NCBI RefSeq assembly: GCF_014490555.1 | Contig: NZ_CP061032.1 | Location: forward strand, 1,798,001-1,862,000 | Length of the DNA: 64,000 nt | Source of the DNA: Corynebacterium lujinxingii | Lineage (GTDB): Bacteria; Actinomycetota; Actinomycetes; Mycobacteriales; Mycobacteriaceae | Reading direction: 5' to 3' | In this document: positions 44,636-53,732 of the stretch, piece after piece | Numbering within the stretch: the first letter of the stretch is position 1 | Layout of the letters: each line of letters begins with the position of its first letter | Made by a program: the position numbers and the translations under genes | Notes under the pieces: model-generated | Database searches by the model: none | Told to the model about the DNA's origin: nothing | What the model saw: only the letters and a program-made list of their open reading frames with translations

Positions 44636-45253
44636 TTAGCCTACCTGGGGCATCTCGGTGCGGGTGCGCTTGAGTTCGAAGAAGTACGGGAACTCCGCCA
44701 GGCCCACGGCGTGGTCGAAAAGCTTGCCGGCTTCTTCGCCTTCCGGCACACGCGTGATCACGGGGCCGAAGAACGCGGTGCCGTTCAACGCAACCACAGG
44801 CGTGCCCACGTCGTCGCCGACCGCCTCGATCGCCTTGGCATGGAAGCCGCGCAACAGGTCGTCGACATCGTTGGTGTTGGCCACCTCGGCGAAGTGCTCC
44901 GGCAGGTCGACCTCTTCCAGACCGCGCTTGATCACGTCGTCGTAGGCGCCGTAGCCTTTCTTGCCGCCTTCGCCGCCGGCGTGCACGATGGTGCCCATCG
45001 CGGTGTACAGCGCGTCGACCTTTTCCGGAGCCTCCTCCTTGACCTTGGCGAACACGCGCGCAGGTCCCCAGTTGGCTTCCATCATGGCGGCGTAGTCTTC
45101 GGGGATGTCGCGACCGTCGTTAAGCACTGCGAGCGACATTGGCACCCAGTCGATGTCGATGTCGCGGACCTTTTCCACCTCCTTCATCCAGCGGGAGGTC
45201 TGCCATGCGAACGGGCAGGAAACGTCGAACCAGAATGTCACTTGTTGCGTCAT
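44636..45253 (-). CDS. DsbA-family thioredoxin-fold protein, mycothiol-linked type
   Basis: 205 residues from the ATG at 45251-45253. FWFDVSCPFAWQTSRW carries a single active-site cysteine (CPFxxxxS), the pattern of actinobacterial DsbA-like enzymes suggested to use mycothiol; GTPVVAL is the cis-proline loop. No signal peptide, so cytosolic. Its usual position before rpiB and beside pepN is kept in corynebacteria and mycobacteria. A motif-like copy (45115) lies inside. Confidence 0.87.
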   Translation of the reverse strand: MTQQVTFWFDVSCPFAWQTSRWMKEVEKVRDIDIDWVPMSLAVLNDGRDIPEDYAAMMEANWGPARVFAKVKEEAPEKVDALYTAMGTIVHAGGEGGKKGYGAYDDVIKRGLEEVDLPEHFAEVANTNDVDDLLRGFHAKAIEAVGDDVGTPVVALNGTAFFGPVITRVPEGEEAGKLFDHAVGLAEFPYFFELKRTRTEMPQVG

Positions 45254-45286
45254 AGCGCCCACCATAGCGCGTGTAGGTTGGGGCAG

Positions 45287-47686
45287 ATGAAGACAAATCT
45301 GACTCGTGACGACGCGCAAACCCGCGCGCAGCTCATTTCCAATGTCCGCTACGACGTCCACGTCGACATCACCGGCGAGGACACGTTCACCACGACCTCG
45401 ACGATCCACTTCGACTCGAAGGCGGGGCAGACACATTTCGATCTCGTCGCTCAGGAGTTCCAGGCGTTCCTCAACGGTCAGCCGCTTGAGGGCCGGGAGC
45501 TCTCGCTTGCCGACGACGGCGCCTACGAACTCCACGTCACCTCCACCGAGCCGTACAACCGCACCGGCGAAGGCCTGCACAAGTTCACCGACCCGGTAGA
45601 CGGCAAGGATTACCTGTACACCCAGTTCGAGCCGGCGATGGCGATGAAGGTCTTCGCCTGCTTCGACCAGCCGGATCTGAAGGCCACGTACACAATCAGC
45701 GTCACCGCGCCGGAGCGCTACACCGTGATCCTCAACGAGGCCACCGAACGCGAGGACAACGGCGACGGCACCGCGACGTGGGCGACCACGATCGACTACC
45801 CCTTGTCCACCTACCTCATCGCCATTTGCGCCGGCGAATTCGAGCGCGTCTCCGACACCTACGACGCCGGCGACGGCCGCACGATCGAGCTCGGCCTCTA
45901 CGCGCGCGCCAGCCTGATCCCCCACATGGATTCGGAGCGCCTGTTCCGCCAGACTAAGGAGGGCTTCGACTTCTACCACGCCAACTTCGGGCGCACCTAC
46001 CCGTTCGGCGACAAGTACGACCAGGTGTTCTGCCCGGAGTACAACATGGGCGCGATGGAGCACGTCGGGTGTGTGACGTACCGCGACGAGTACGTGTTCA
46101 CCTCCGAGCCGACCCCGTACCGCCTGGAGCGCCGCAACGACACGATCCTGCACGAGATGGCGCACATGTGGTTCGGCGACCTGGTGACCATGCAGTGGTG
46201 GGACGACCTGTGGCTCAACGAGTCGTTTGCCACCTGGTCCGCGGCCACCGCGCAGACGGCGATCGGCGAGTACGCCGACGCGTGGACCACCTTCGCGTCC
46301 GTGGAGAAGGCGTGGGCGTACTCCCAGGACCAGCTGCCGACCACCCACCCGATCGCCGCCGACGCCCCGGACATCGAAACGGCGGAGCAGAACTTCGACG
46401 GCATCACCTACGCCAAGGGCGCGAGCGTGCTCAAGCAGCTGCAGGCGTACGTGGGCTACGAGGAATTCTTCGCCGGTGTGCGCAAGCACTTCGACAACCA
46501 CGCCTACTCCAACGCCACGTTCGCGGACCTGCTCGGCGCGCTCGAGGACGCCTCGGGCCGCGACCTGTCCACCTGGGCGGAAAAGTGGCTGCGCACCACC
46601 GGCGTCTCCACGCTGCGCCCGGAAATCGGCGACACCTTCGCAGTGGTCCAGGAGGATCCCCGCCCCCACCGTGTGCGCGTGGGGCTGTACAAGCTTGTCG
46701 ACGACGCGGTTACCCGCATCCGACAGGTTGAAACCGACATCGACGGCGAACGCACCGAGATCCCGGAACTTTCCGGCATCGAGCACGACTTGGCGCTGGT
46801 CAACGACGACGATCTGACCTACTGCATCATGGTGCTGGACGAGCACCAGCAGCGCTTCGCGACCGAAAACATCGGCAAGATTGAAGACACCCTCGCCCGC
46901 ACCCTGGTGTGGTCGAGCCTGTGGGAGGCAACCCGCGACGGCCGACTCCCGGCGCGCGAGTTTGTCCGTCTCGTGGCGAGCGAAGCGAGCCACGAGACCC
47001 ACCCGAGCGTGCAGGAGCGTCTGCTCGCCCAGGCCACCCAGGCGGTTCGCCAGTACGTTGACCCGGCTTGGCAGGGCGAGGGCATGGATTTGCTTAACGA
47101 CGCCCTCCGCGGCGCCGAGCCGAAAGCCATCTTCGACCGCGCCCTGGCACGCCTGACCCCCACCGAGGAAACGGTCGCCTACTTCAAGGACCTGCTGGAA
47201 ACTTCCGACAACCAGGAGATTCGCTGGCTGGCGATCACCAACCTCATCGCCGCGGGCGCACTGCCGCTGGAAGCCGCGGACGAAGAGCAGGACGACACCT
47301 CGGAGGGGGCGATTTCTCGGTTGCGGGCGCGTGCGGTCGTCGATAAGCGATGGGCGTGGGACACCCTGGTCAACGAGGATCTGACCAACCTCGAGGCGCG
47401 CTACCTCATGGACGGGCTGACGTTTACCGACGCCGGCCTGGAGGGGCTCACCGACGAGTACTTCCGTGCGGCGCCCGCGCTGTGGGACCGGCTGACCAAC
47501 GAGATGGCGCAGCGCACGCTCGAGGGGATGTACCCGCGGTGGGATGTGACGGCGGGTGCCGTCGATAAGGCGAACGCGCTGCTAAACGGCGATGCGCCGG
47601 CCGGTCTGAAGCGCGTCATCGCCGAGGGGCAGGACCGCGCGGCGCGCGCCGTGCGCAACCGCGAGGTGGACGCAGCGGCGAACTAG
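45287..47686 (+). CDS. pepN: Aminopeptidase N, M1 family
   Basis: 799 residues. The exopeptidase motif GAMEH is near 254 and the zinc site HEMAHMWFGD near 289, with the third ligand Glu in NESFATW. The C-terminal ERAP1-like helical domain runs from about 540. It removes N-terminal amino acids from peptides. The frame is open upstream to 44711, but that part is antisense to the DsbA-like gene; the ATG at 45287 is the start. The motif at 47337 encodes AVVDKRW in the C-terminal domain, next to a poorly conserved acidic stretch. Confidence 0.96.
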   Translation: MKTNLTRDDAQTRAQLISNVRYDVHVDITGEDTFTTTSTIHFDSKAGQTHFDLVAQEFQAFLNGQPLEGRELSLADDGAYELHVTSTEPYNRTGEGLHKFTDPVDGKDYLYTQFEPAMAMKVFACFDQPDLKATYTISVTAPERYTVILNEATEREDNGDGTATWATTIDYPLSTYLIAICAGEFERVSDTYDAGDGRTIELGLYARASLIPHMDSERLFRQTKEGFDFYHANFGRTYPFGDKYDQVFCPEYNMGAMEHVGCVTYRDEYVFTSEPTPYRLERRNDTILHEMAHMWFGDLVTMQWWDDLWLNESFATWSAATAQTAIGEYADAWTTFASVEKAWAYSQDQLPTTHPIAADAPDIETAEQNFDGITYAKGASVLKQLQAYVGYEEFFAGVRKHFDNHAYSNATFADLLGALEDASGRDLSTWAEKWLRTTGVSTLRPEIGDTFAVVQEDPRPHRVRVGLYKLVDDAVTRIRQVETDIDGERTEIPELSGIEHDLALVNDDDLTYCIMVLDEHQQRFATENIGKIEDTLARTLVWSSLWEATRDGRLPAREFVRLVASEASHETHPSVQERLLAQATQAVRQYVDPAWQGEGMDLLNDALRGAEPKAIFDRALARLTPTEETVAYFKDLLETSDNQEIRWLAITNLIAAGALPLEAADEEQDDTSEGAISRLRARAVVDKRWAWDTLVNEDLTNLEARYLMDGLTFTDAGLEGLTDEYFRAAPALWDRLTNEMAQRTLEGMYPRWDVTAGAVDKANALLNGDAPAGLKRVIAEGQDRAARAVRNREVDAAAN

Positions 47687-48831
47687 AGCTGCTTGAGGGC
47701 CTGCTCGAGGTCGGCGATCAGGTCGGCCTCGTCCTCGATGCCCACGGAGATGCGCACGAGCTCGCCGGGCACCTCGAGGGCCGAGCCGGCCACGGAGACG
47801 TGGGTCATGGTGGCGGGGTGCTCGATGAGGCTCTCCACGCCGCCGAGCGACTCGGCCAGGCAGAACAGCTTCGTCGACTTGCAGAACTGCTTGGCCTGCT
47901 CGGTGGTCTGGAACAGCACGGAGACCATGCCGCCGAAGCGGGTCATCTGCTTTTTCGCCACCTCGTGTCCCGGGTGCGATTCCAGCCCCGGGTAGCACAC
48001 GCGGGCGACCTGCGGCTGGGCGTCGAGGTATGTCGCCACGGCCTCGGCGTTGTCGCAGTGGCGGTCCATGCGCACGGCGAGCGTTTTCAGGCCGCGGCCG
48101 GTGAGGTAGGTGTCGAACGGCGACGGGTTCGCGCCGACCCAGCCGAAGAAGAAGCGCAGTTGCTCGTGGAAGTCCGCCACCTTGCCCTCGATGCCGCACA
48201 CCACGCCGCCGACGACGTCGGAGTGGCCGCCGATGTACTTCGTCGTCGAGTGCAGCACCACGTCCGCGCCCAACTCGAACGGCTTTTGCAGGTACGGGGA
48301 CGCGAAGGTGTTGTCCACCACCAGCGTGGCGTGCTGTTTCACGGCGGCGAGCGCTTCGATATCGACGATGTCCAGCATCGGGTTCGTCGGCGTCTCCGCC
48401 CAGATCACCTTCGTGTTGTCCTGCACCGCAGCGGCGACTTCCTCCGGCTTGGTCATGTCCACCACCGTGTTTTCCACGCCCCACAGGCTGAACACCTGCT
48501 GGATCAGGCGGTACGTGCCGCCGTAGGCGTCGTTGGACACCACGATGTGGTCGCCGGGTTTGAGCAGCACCCGCAACACCACGTCCACGGCCGCCATGCC
48601 GGAGGCGTACGCCACGGCGAAATCGGCGCCCTCGAGCGTCGCCACCGCCTTTTCCAGCGCGGTCACGGTCGGGTTGCCCACGCGGGTGTACTCGTAGCCG
48701 CCGCGCAGCTCGGCCAGCCCGTCCTGGGCGAAGGTGGTCGAAGCGTAGATGGGCGTATTGATCGGCCCGTACAGGCTGTCCGGCTCGTATCCTGCGTGAA
48801 TGGCGTCAGTGGTGAATCCGTTGGCAGTCAT
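47683..48831 (-). CDS. metB: Cystathionine gamma-synthase
   Basis: 382 residues of the Cys/Met PLP-enzyme family. The PLP lysine is in HSTTKYIGGHSD; YEYTRVGNPT, DNTFASPYLQ and VESLIEHPATMTH are conserved. It joins an O-acylhomoserine and cysteine to form cystathionine, the trans-sulfuration route to methionine. The stop overlaps the convergent pepN stop (CTAG). A McbR-like operator sits 13-28 bp upstream of the ATG. Confidence 0.94.
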   Translation of the reverse strand: MTANGFTTDAIHAGYEPDSLYGPINTPIYASTTFAQDGLAELRGGYEYTRVGNPTVTALEKAVATLEGADFAVAYASGMAAVDVVLRVLLKPGDHIVVSNDAYGGTYRLIQQVFSLWGVENTVVDMTKPEEVAAAVQDNTKVIWAETPTNPMLDIVDIEALAAVKQHATLVVDNTFASPYLQKPFELGADVVLHSTTKYIGGHSDVVGGVVCGIEGKVADFHEQLRFFFGWVGANPSPFDTYLTGRGLKTLAVRMDRHCDNAEAVATYLDAQPQVARVCYPGLESHPGHEVAKKQMTRFGGMVSVLFQTTEQAKQFCKSTKLFCLAESLGGVESLIEHPATMTHVSVAGSALEVPGELVRISVGIEDEADLIADLEQALKQL

Positions 48832-48843
48832 ACGCAAAGACAC

Positions 48844-48859
48844 TAGACCAAGCTGTCCA
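48844..48859. promoter_or_regulatory. McbR-type operator upstream of metB
   Basis: TAGACCAAGCTGTCCA matches TAGAC-N6-GTCTA, the site of the corynebacterial methionine repressor McbR, in nine of ten fixed positions. The location just before metB supports S-adenosylhomocysteine-responsive repression, known for metB in C. glutamicum. Confidence 0.75.
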
Positions 48860-48862
48860 CTC

Positions 48863-48897
48863 TTCGGACATTTATATGCACCGCGTACACTCGACGC
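48863..48897 (+). promoter_or_regulatory. Promoter for a leaderless mscS-type message
   Basis: TTCGGA (48863-48868) and TACACT (48886-48891) are spaced by 17 bp. The TACACT ends 6 nt before the GTG of the channel gene, and no ribosome-binding site lies between, so the transcript probably begins at the start codon. Confidence 0.55.
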
Positions 48898-49851
48898 GTG
48901 ATGGAAACTCAAGATGCCTCCCAAAAAGTCGACGAGGCCGTAACCGGCATCTCCGCGTGGTGGAACAACCCTGAAACGCACGAGATGCTCATCGAGCGGC
49001 CGATCAAGATCCTGCTCATCCTCATCGTTGCGATGGTGCTCAACTGGCTGGCGAACAAAATCATCCGCCGCACCACGCACCACGGCATCGAGCGCTCGCA
49101 GGCGCTCATCACCGTCGAGGGCCGCAGCGAGCAGCAGGTCCGTGCCCAGCAGCTGCGCCGCGAGCAACGCTTGACGACGCTCTCCAACGTCGGCCGCTCC
49201 GTCGCCGCCATTGTGATTTGGGCGTGGGCGGTGCTCGCGATCCTGGACCAGTTGGGGGTGAACGTCGCGCCGCTGATCGCCTCTGCCGGTGTTGTCGGCG
49301 TGGCCATCGGCTTCGGCGCGCAGTCGCTGGTGAAGGACTTCTTCTCCGGCATGTTTATCCTGATTGAGAACCAGTTCGGCGTCGGCGACACGATCCAGGT
49401 CGGCGACGTGGTGGGCGACGTCGAGGAGATGACGCTGCGCATCACCACGCTTCGCGACATCGACGGCGCCCTGTGGTACATCCGCAACGGCGACATCGAC
49501 CAGGTGGGCAACCACTCTGCCCGCTTTTCCACCGCGCGCCTGCAAATCCCGGTGTCCGTCATGGCGGATCCGGACAAGGTCTCCGCCACCATCGAGGCGA
49601 CCGCGAAGCGCGCTATTCACGACGAACCCATCCGCGACCTGGTCATGGGCGAGCCGGAAATGCTCGGCGCAAGCGAGTTCAACCCGACCTACGTGTCGTT
49701 CCGACTCGCGGTGAAGACGATGCCGGGCCAGCAGTGGACGGTGGCACGCTACTTGAACCACCGTATCCTGAAGGATCTGCACTCCGAGGATGTCGTGCTT
49801 ACCGCAATGGATTCCGTCCTCGTGGAATTGAAGGAGAACAATGGAAATTAG
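48898..49851 (+). CDS. Small-conductance mechanosensitive channel, MscS family
   Basis: 317 residues. One long helix at about 36-55 is followed by two (about 104-150) ending in the pore helix with GVVGVAIGFGAQSLVKDFFSG, and a beta domain with VGDTIQVGDVVGDVEEMTLR. This is a compact MscS: it opens on membrane tension and releases solutes after hypo-osmotic shock. It lacks the long C-terminal extension of the glutamate exporter MscCG. Start codons GTG-ATG are adjacent; the promoter suggests leaderless translation. It overlaps glbO by 11 nt. Confidence 0.92.
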   Translation: MMETQDASQKVDEAVTGISAWWNNPETHEMLIERPIKILLILIVAMVLNWLANKIIRRTTHHGIERSQALITVEGRSEQQVRAQQLRREQRLTTLSNVGRSVAAIVIWAWAVLAILDQLGVNVAPLIASAGVVGVAIGFGAQSLVKDFFSGMFILIENQFGVGDTIQVGDVVGDVEEMTLRITTLRDIDGALWYIRNGDIDQVGNHSARFSTARLQIPVSVMADPDKVSATIEATAKRAIHDEPIRDLVMGEPEMLGASEFNPTYVSFRLAVKTMPGQQWTVARYLNHRILKDLHSEDVVLTAMDSVLVELKENNGN

Positions 49852-50254
49852 TCCGAAGCAAGAGCACACGCTTTACGACGCCGTCGGCGGCGACGAGTTC
49901 TTCCACCGCCTCGTCCACGGCTTCTACGCCCAAATCAAAGACGACGACTTGATCGGCCCGATGTACCCGGAAGACGATCTTTCAGGCGCAGAGGACCGCC
50001 TGCGCTGGTTTTTGGTGCAGTACTGGGGCGGCCCCCGCGAGTACCAAGAGCAACGCGGCAACCCGATGCTGCGCAAGCGCCACCTCCCCTTCGCCATCGG
50101 CGAGGAGGAAGCGGACCGCTGGTTGGAACTGATGGGCAAATCGATGGAGCAGTTTGACGACGACGAACTGCCCGAGCCCTACCGCGCCCAGATGTGGAAC
50201 CACATGCAGCGGGTCGCCTACATGATGATCAACCAGGGCCCGCGGGCCTACTAA
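49841..50254 (+). CDS. glbO: Group II truncated haemoglobin
   Basis: 137 residues. The proximal histidine is in RKRHLPFAIGE, and the distal region YDAVGGDEFFHRLVHGFYAQI and the WGGPREY motif are characteristic of trHbO. It binds oxygen and may support respiration or peroxide handling. It overlaps the MscS gene and is followed convergently by a gene homologous to Rv2474c, matching the mycobacterial arrangement. Confidence 0.95.
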   Translation: MEISPKQEHTLYDAVGGDEFFHRLVHGFYAQIKDDDLIGPMYPEDDLSGAEDRLRWFLVQYWGGPREYQEQRGNPMLRKRHLPFAIGEEEADRWLELMGKSMEQFDDDELPEPYRAQMWNHMQRVAYMMINQGPRAY

Positions 50255-50881
50255 CTAAAACAGCAGGCCCAGCCCGGTGTTGCGATAGACGGAGCCGAAC
50301 GGCGCGTCCAGGCGGGTCCAGCGCCCGCAGGTGGCCACGCGCATGTGCCGCGGGATCTCCGCCGGGGCCTCGAACCCCGGGATCAGCCCGAGTGCGGTGC
50401 AGGCGAAGATCATCCGCATCGGGATCTCCACCGGGTCGGCGCTGTCGGCGTCGGCGGTGAGCACGGTGCCGTCGAGCAGCGACTTCGGCGGGCCGGCCGG
50501 CCCGGAGAATTGGCGGGCCAGGTTGCGGCCCTCGTCGGCAAGCCTGCGCGCCACGCCAACGGGCACCTGTTCCCGAGCGACGAACCCGCTCGCCGGCGGC
50601 AGCGCACCCGGCCACGACGCGTCGCGCGCCGGGCCGATCTCACGCGCGCCGGACTGCAGCGCCTCGAGCAGGTCGCGCGCGCCGACGGTGGCGTTGTTGC
50701 GGGAGACGGTGCCGGTGATTCGTCGTGAAGCGATGACGTCGAACGGCGTGGTCACGAACACGTCGAGCGCGCCGTCGCCGACCTCCTGAATGCGCGCGCA
50801 GGCCTGCTCGTCCAGGCCGACAGCGCGGCCGAGCAACGTGGCCAGGCCGCGCGCGCCGGTAGCAACGTCGAGGGTGATCAA
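50255..50881 (-). CDS. Conserved actinobacterial protein, Rv2474c-like
   Basis: 208 residues. No catalytic motif is recognised. The position between glbO and the thioesterase/ettA pair corresponds to Rv2474c in M. tuberculosis, and the length fits. The start is a TTG directly after the thioesterase stop (TAGTTG), so it is translated after it. Function unknown. Confidence 0.78.
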   Translation of the reverse strand: MITLDVATGARGLATLLGRAVGLDEQACARIQEVGDGALDVFVTTPFDVIASRRITGTVSRNNATVGARDLLEALQSGAREIGPARDASWPGALPPASGFVAREQVPVGVARRLADEGRNLARQFSGPAGPPKSLLDGTVLTADADSADPVEIPMRMIFACTALGLIPGFEAPAEIPRHMRVATCGRWTRLDAPFGSVYRNTGLGLLF

Positions 50882-51286
50882 CTAGGACTCCGCCGCCTGG
50901 GAAAGGATGCCGATCTCCTTCTTCGTGATCTCGCGCGGCGAGGTCGTCGCGGTGTCCACGGTGACCTGCACGCAGTCGACCACGCAGCAGGTGTTGCCCT
51001 GGCCGTCCTTGATCTCCTGACGCGTGGTAAACGACGTGCTGCCCACGTTGGACACCTGGGTCTCCACGGTGACCTGCGTGGTGTTCGGCAGGATCGGGCG
51101 CAGGTAATCCACCTCGAGCCGGCGCACGAACACGACGAACTCGTGGCCCTGGGAGAAGAAGAACTTCTCCGCAAACGCCAAGCGGGCCTCCTGCGCCAAC
51201 TCGATGTACGCCGAATTAGTGATGTGCCCGTAGCGGTCGAAGTCGCCCCACCGCACCGGGATGGTGTGCACGTGAATTTCAGCCAT
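50882..51286 (-). CDS. Acyl-CoA thioesterase, 4HBT hotdog fold
   Basis: 134 residues. RWGDFDRYGHITNSAYIELAQEAR is the 4-hydroxybenzoyl-CoA thioesterase signature containing the catalytic Asp; the key part is GDFDRYGHI with Asn downstream. It hydrolyses an acyl-CoA, substrate unknown. It lies 9 bp downstream of ettA (Rv2475c equivalent). Confidence 0.88.
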   Translation of the reverse strand: MAEIHVHTIPVRWGDFDRYGHITNSAYIELAQEARLAFAEKFFFSQGHEFVVFVRRLEVDYLRPILPNTTQVTVETQVSNVGSTSFTTRQEIKDGQGNTCCVVDCVQVTVDTATTSPREITKKEIGILSQAAES

Positions 51287-51295
51287 GAGGTGCTC

Positions 51296-52966
51296 CTATC
51301 GGGTGAGCTTGCGGTGGGTGACGCGGGACGGCTTCGCCGTCTCCTCGCCGAGGCGCTCGATCTTGTTCTTCTCGTAGTCGCCGAAGTTGCCCTCGAACCA
51401 GAACCACTTGCCCTCTTCGATGTTGCCCTCCCACGCGAGGATGTGGGTGCAGGTGCGGTCGAGGAACCAGCGGTCGTGAGAGATCACCACGGCGCACCCC
51501 GGGAACTGCTGCAGCGCGTTTTCCAGCGAGCCCAGCGTTTCGACGTCGAGGTCGTTGGTCGGCTCGTCAAGCAGGATCAGGTTGCCGCCCTGCTTGAGCG
51601 TCAGCGCCAGGTTGAGGCGGTTGCGCTCGCCGCCGGAGAGTACCTTCGACGGCTTCTGCTGGTCCGGGCCCTTGAAGCCGAAAGCGGACAGGTACGCGCG
51701 CGACGGCATCTCGTTCTGGCCGACGTGGATGTAGTCCAGGCCGTCGGAGACGACCTCCCACACCGTCTGCTCCGGGTCGATGTTCTCGCGGTTCTGGTCG
51801 ACGTAGGAGATCTGGACGGTCTCGCCGACCTCTACGGAACCGGAATCTGCCTCTTCGAGGCCGACGATGGTCTTAAACAGCGTCGACTTGCCCACGCCGT
51901 TCGGGCCGATCACGCCGACGATGCCGTTGCGGGGCAGGGTGAACGACAGGTCGTCGATAAGCACGCGCCCGTCGAAGCCCTTGTCCAGGTTCTGCACCTC
52001 AACGACCTTGTTGCCCAGGCGCGGCGGGGTCGGGATCTGGATCTCCTCGAAGTCGAGCTTGCGGTACTGCTCCGCCTCGGCAGCCATCTCCTCGTAGCGC
52101 TCGAGACGCGCCTTGTTCTTCGCCTGGCGGGCCTTCGGCGAGGAGCGGACCCAGTCGAGCTCCTTCTTCAGGCGCTTCTGCAGCTTCTGGTCCTTCTTGC
52201 CGGCGACCTCGAGACGCTCGGCCTTCTTCTCCAGGTAGGTGGAGTAGTTGCCCTCGTACGGGTAGAGCTTGCCGCGGTCCACCTCACAGATCCACTCGGC
52301 GACGTTGTCCAGGAAGTAGCGGTCGTGCGTAATCGCGAGCACAGCACCCGGGTAGGTCTGGAGGTGCTTCTCCAGCCACAGCACGGACTCGGCGTCGAGG
52401 TGGTTCGTGGGCTCGTCGAGAAGCAAAAGGTCCGGCTCACTCAAAAGGAGCTTCGCCAGCGCTACTCGACGACGCTCACCACCCGACAGGTTGGTCACCG
52501 GCGAGTCGGACGGCGGGCAGCGCAGCGCCTCCATGGCCTGCTCGATCTTGGAGTCGATCTCCCACGCGTCGGCGGCGTCCAGCTCCTCTTGGAGTTTGCC
52601 CATCTCCTCCATCAGTTCGTCGGAGTAGTTCGTCGCCATCTCCTCGGCGATGGCCTCGAAGCGCTCCTTCTTTTCAAAGAGGTCGCCTAATCCCTCCTCC
52701 ACGTTGCCGCGGACGGTCTTTTCCTCGTTCAGCGGCGGCTCCTGCAGCAGGATGCCAACGGAAGCACCCGGCTGGAGGAAGGCCTCGCCGTTGTTCGGCT
52801 GGTCGATGCCGGCCATGATCTTTAAAAGCGACGACTTGCCGGCGCCGTTCGGGCCCACGACACCGATCTTGGCGCCCGGGTAGAAGGCCATGGTGACGTT
52901 GTCCAAAATGACCTTGTCACCGATGGCCCGGCGGACGTTTTTCATCGTGTAGATGAACTCAGCCAC
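51296..52966 (-). CDS. ettA: Energy-dependent translational throttle protein EttA (ABC-F)
   Basis: 556 residues with two ABC domains: Walker A GPNGAGKSSLL and GPNGVGKSTLF, signature motifs LSGGERRRVAL and LSGGERNRLNL, and Walker B LLLLDEPTNH and LILLDEPTND. The arm inserted in the first domain and the linker WVRSSPKARQAKNKARL mark EttA. It has no membrane domain and binds the ribosomal E site, gating the first elongation step by ADP/ATP ratio. Rv2477c equivalent. Motif copies 51951 and 52413 lie in it. Confidence 0.95.
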   Translation of the reverse strand: MAEFIYTMKNVRRAIGDKVILDNVTMAFYPGAKIGVVGPNGAGKSSLLKIMAGIDQPNNGEAFLQPGASVGILLQEPPLNEEKTVRGNVEEGLGDLFEKKERFEAIAEEMATNYSDELMEEMGKLQEELDAADAWEIDSKIEQAMEALRCPPSDSPVTNLSGGERRRVALAKLLLSEPDLLLLDEPTNHLDAESVLWLEKHLQTYPGAVLAITHDRYFLDNVAEWICEVDRGKLYPYEGNYSTYLEKKAERLEVAGKKDQKLQKRLKKELDWVRSSPKARQAKNKARLERYEEMAAEAEQYRKLDFEEIQIPTPPRLGNKVVEVQNLDKGFDGRVLIDDLSFTLPRNGIVGVIGPNGVGKSTLFKTIVGLEEADSGSVEVGETVQISYVDQNRENIDPEQTVWEVVSDGLDYIHVGQNEMPSRAYLSAFGFKGPDQQKPSKVLSGGERNRLNLALTLKQGGNLILLDEPTNDLDVETLGSLENALQQFPGCAVVISHDRWFLDRTCTHILAWEGNIEEGKWFWFEGNFGDYEKNKIERLGEETAKPSRVTHRKLTR

Positions 52967-53043
52967 GTAATTCCCCTTTTTTGGTGAGTGTGGACGTTAA
53001 ATACCGCACTTAGGGTACATCACGCGGCTGAGTCGGCTGCCCC

Positions 53044-53586
53044 TTAGAACGGCGCCCCCGCGGGCTCGAGATCCTCGGCGCTTGCGATGGGCTCGTCGGC
53101 GTCGTCGAAGCTCGGCGCGCGCTGGACTTCGGCGCCGAGTCGCTTCAGCACCGCGTCCAGATCCATCACCGGCACCGCCTCGTGGCCGTCGAGGCTGTTG
53201 CCGGAATTGGTCGTGCGCGCGGAGTTCAACTGGAAGCGGTTCATGTCGAAGGCCACGTTGCGCGCCTTGAGCAGGACCTTCGAACGCGTCACCGCGTTGT
53301 CACCCTCACCTTCCTGCCAGAACTCGTTGACCAGCGAGCCCTCCACGATGACCGGGAAGCCCTTCTTCAGCGACGCGCCGCAGTTGACCGCCAGCTGCCC
53401 CCAGCATTCGACGTCGATGAACAGCGAGTCGTAGTCCTCCCAGACTTCCTTGCCCTTGTCGTCGGTGACGCGCTTGCTTCTCGACGACGCAATGCGCAGC
53501 TTCGTTACCGCACTCCCACTTTCAAACGCGACGATTTTCGGGTCCTCGGTGAGGTTGCCAATGATGGTGATGTTGTTGTGGCTCAT
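53044..53586 (-). CDS. Second single-stranded DNA-binding protein (Rv2478c-like)
   Basis: 180 residues from the ATG at 53584-53586 (GGGGGG 7 nt upstream). An OB fold with NITIIGNLTEDPKI and DYDSLFIDVECWGQLA shows SSB ancestry. The acidic C-terminal tip of canonical SSB (DDDIPF) is replaced by EDLEPAGAPF, so protein partners may differ. Mycobacteria hold a similar SSB paralogue next to ettA. SSB paralogues are often linked to competence, and comEA/comEC lie in this window; the link is inference. Confidence 0.85.
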   Translation of the reverse strand: MSHNNITIIGNLTEDPKIVAFESGSAVTKLRIASSRSKRVTDDKGKEVWEDYDSLFIDVECWGQLAVNCGASLKKGFPVIVEGSLVNEFWQEGEGDNAVTRSKVLLKARNVAFDMNRFQLNSARTTNSGNSLDGHEAVPVMDLDAVLKRLGAEVQRAPSFDDADEPIASAEDLEPAGAPF

Positions 53587-53684
53587 GGAAGAGCCCCCCT
53601 TTCCATTTGCGGATGTGTGCGTGCCGGTTGGCACACCAAAAGCGTCGCACGGTTTCAAAACCCGGTAAAGGGGTGGACGGTTTC

Positions 53685-53724
53685 TGTGGATAACTTTCGG
53701 GTGCCTTTTGTCCTGTTATCCACA
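53685..53724. repeat. Inverted DnaA-box element, copy D
   Basis: TGTGGATAAC at 53685-53694 and GTTATCCACA at 53715-53724 are perfect 10-nt arms around a 20-nt centre, between ssb and the CtaG/CopD gene. It ends 9 bp before the latter gene's stop. Confidence 0.75.
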
Positions 53725-53732
53725 ATCGCCTG

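Noticed and set aside
44711..45286. Long upstream extension of the aminopeptidase frame (a 991-residue reading)
   Set aside because: The extension is antisense to the DsbA-like gene and lacks a ribosome-binding site. The ATG at 45287 gives a normal PepN start.
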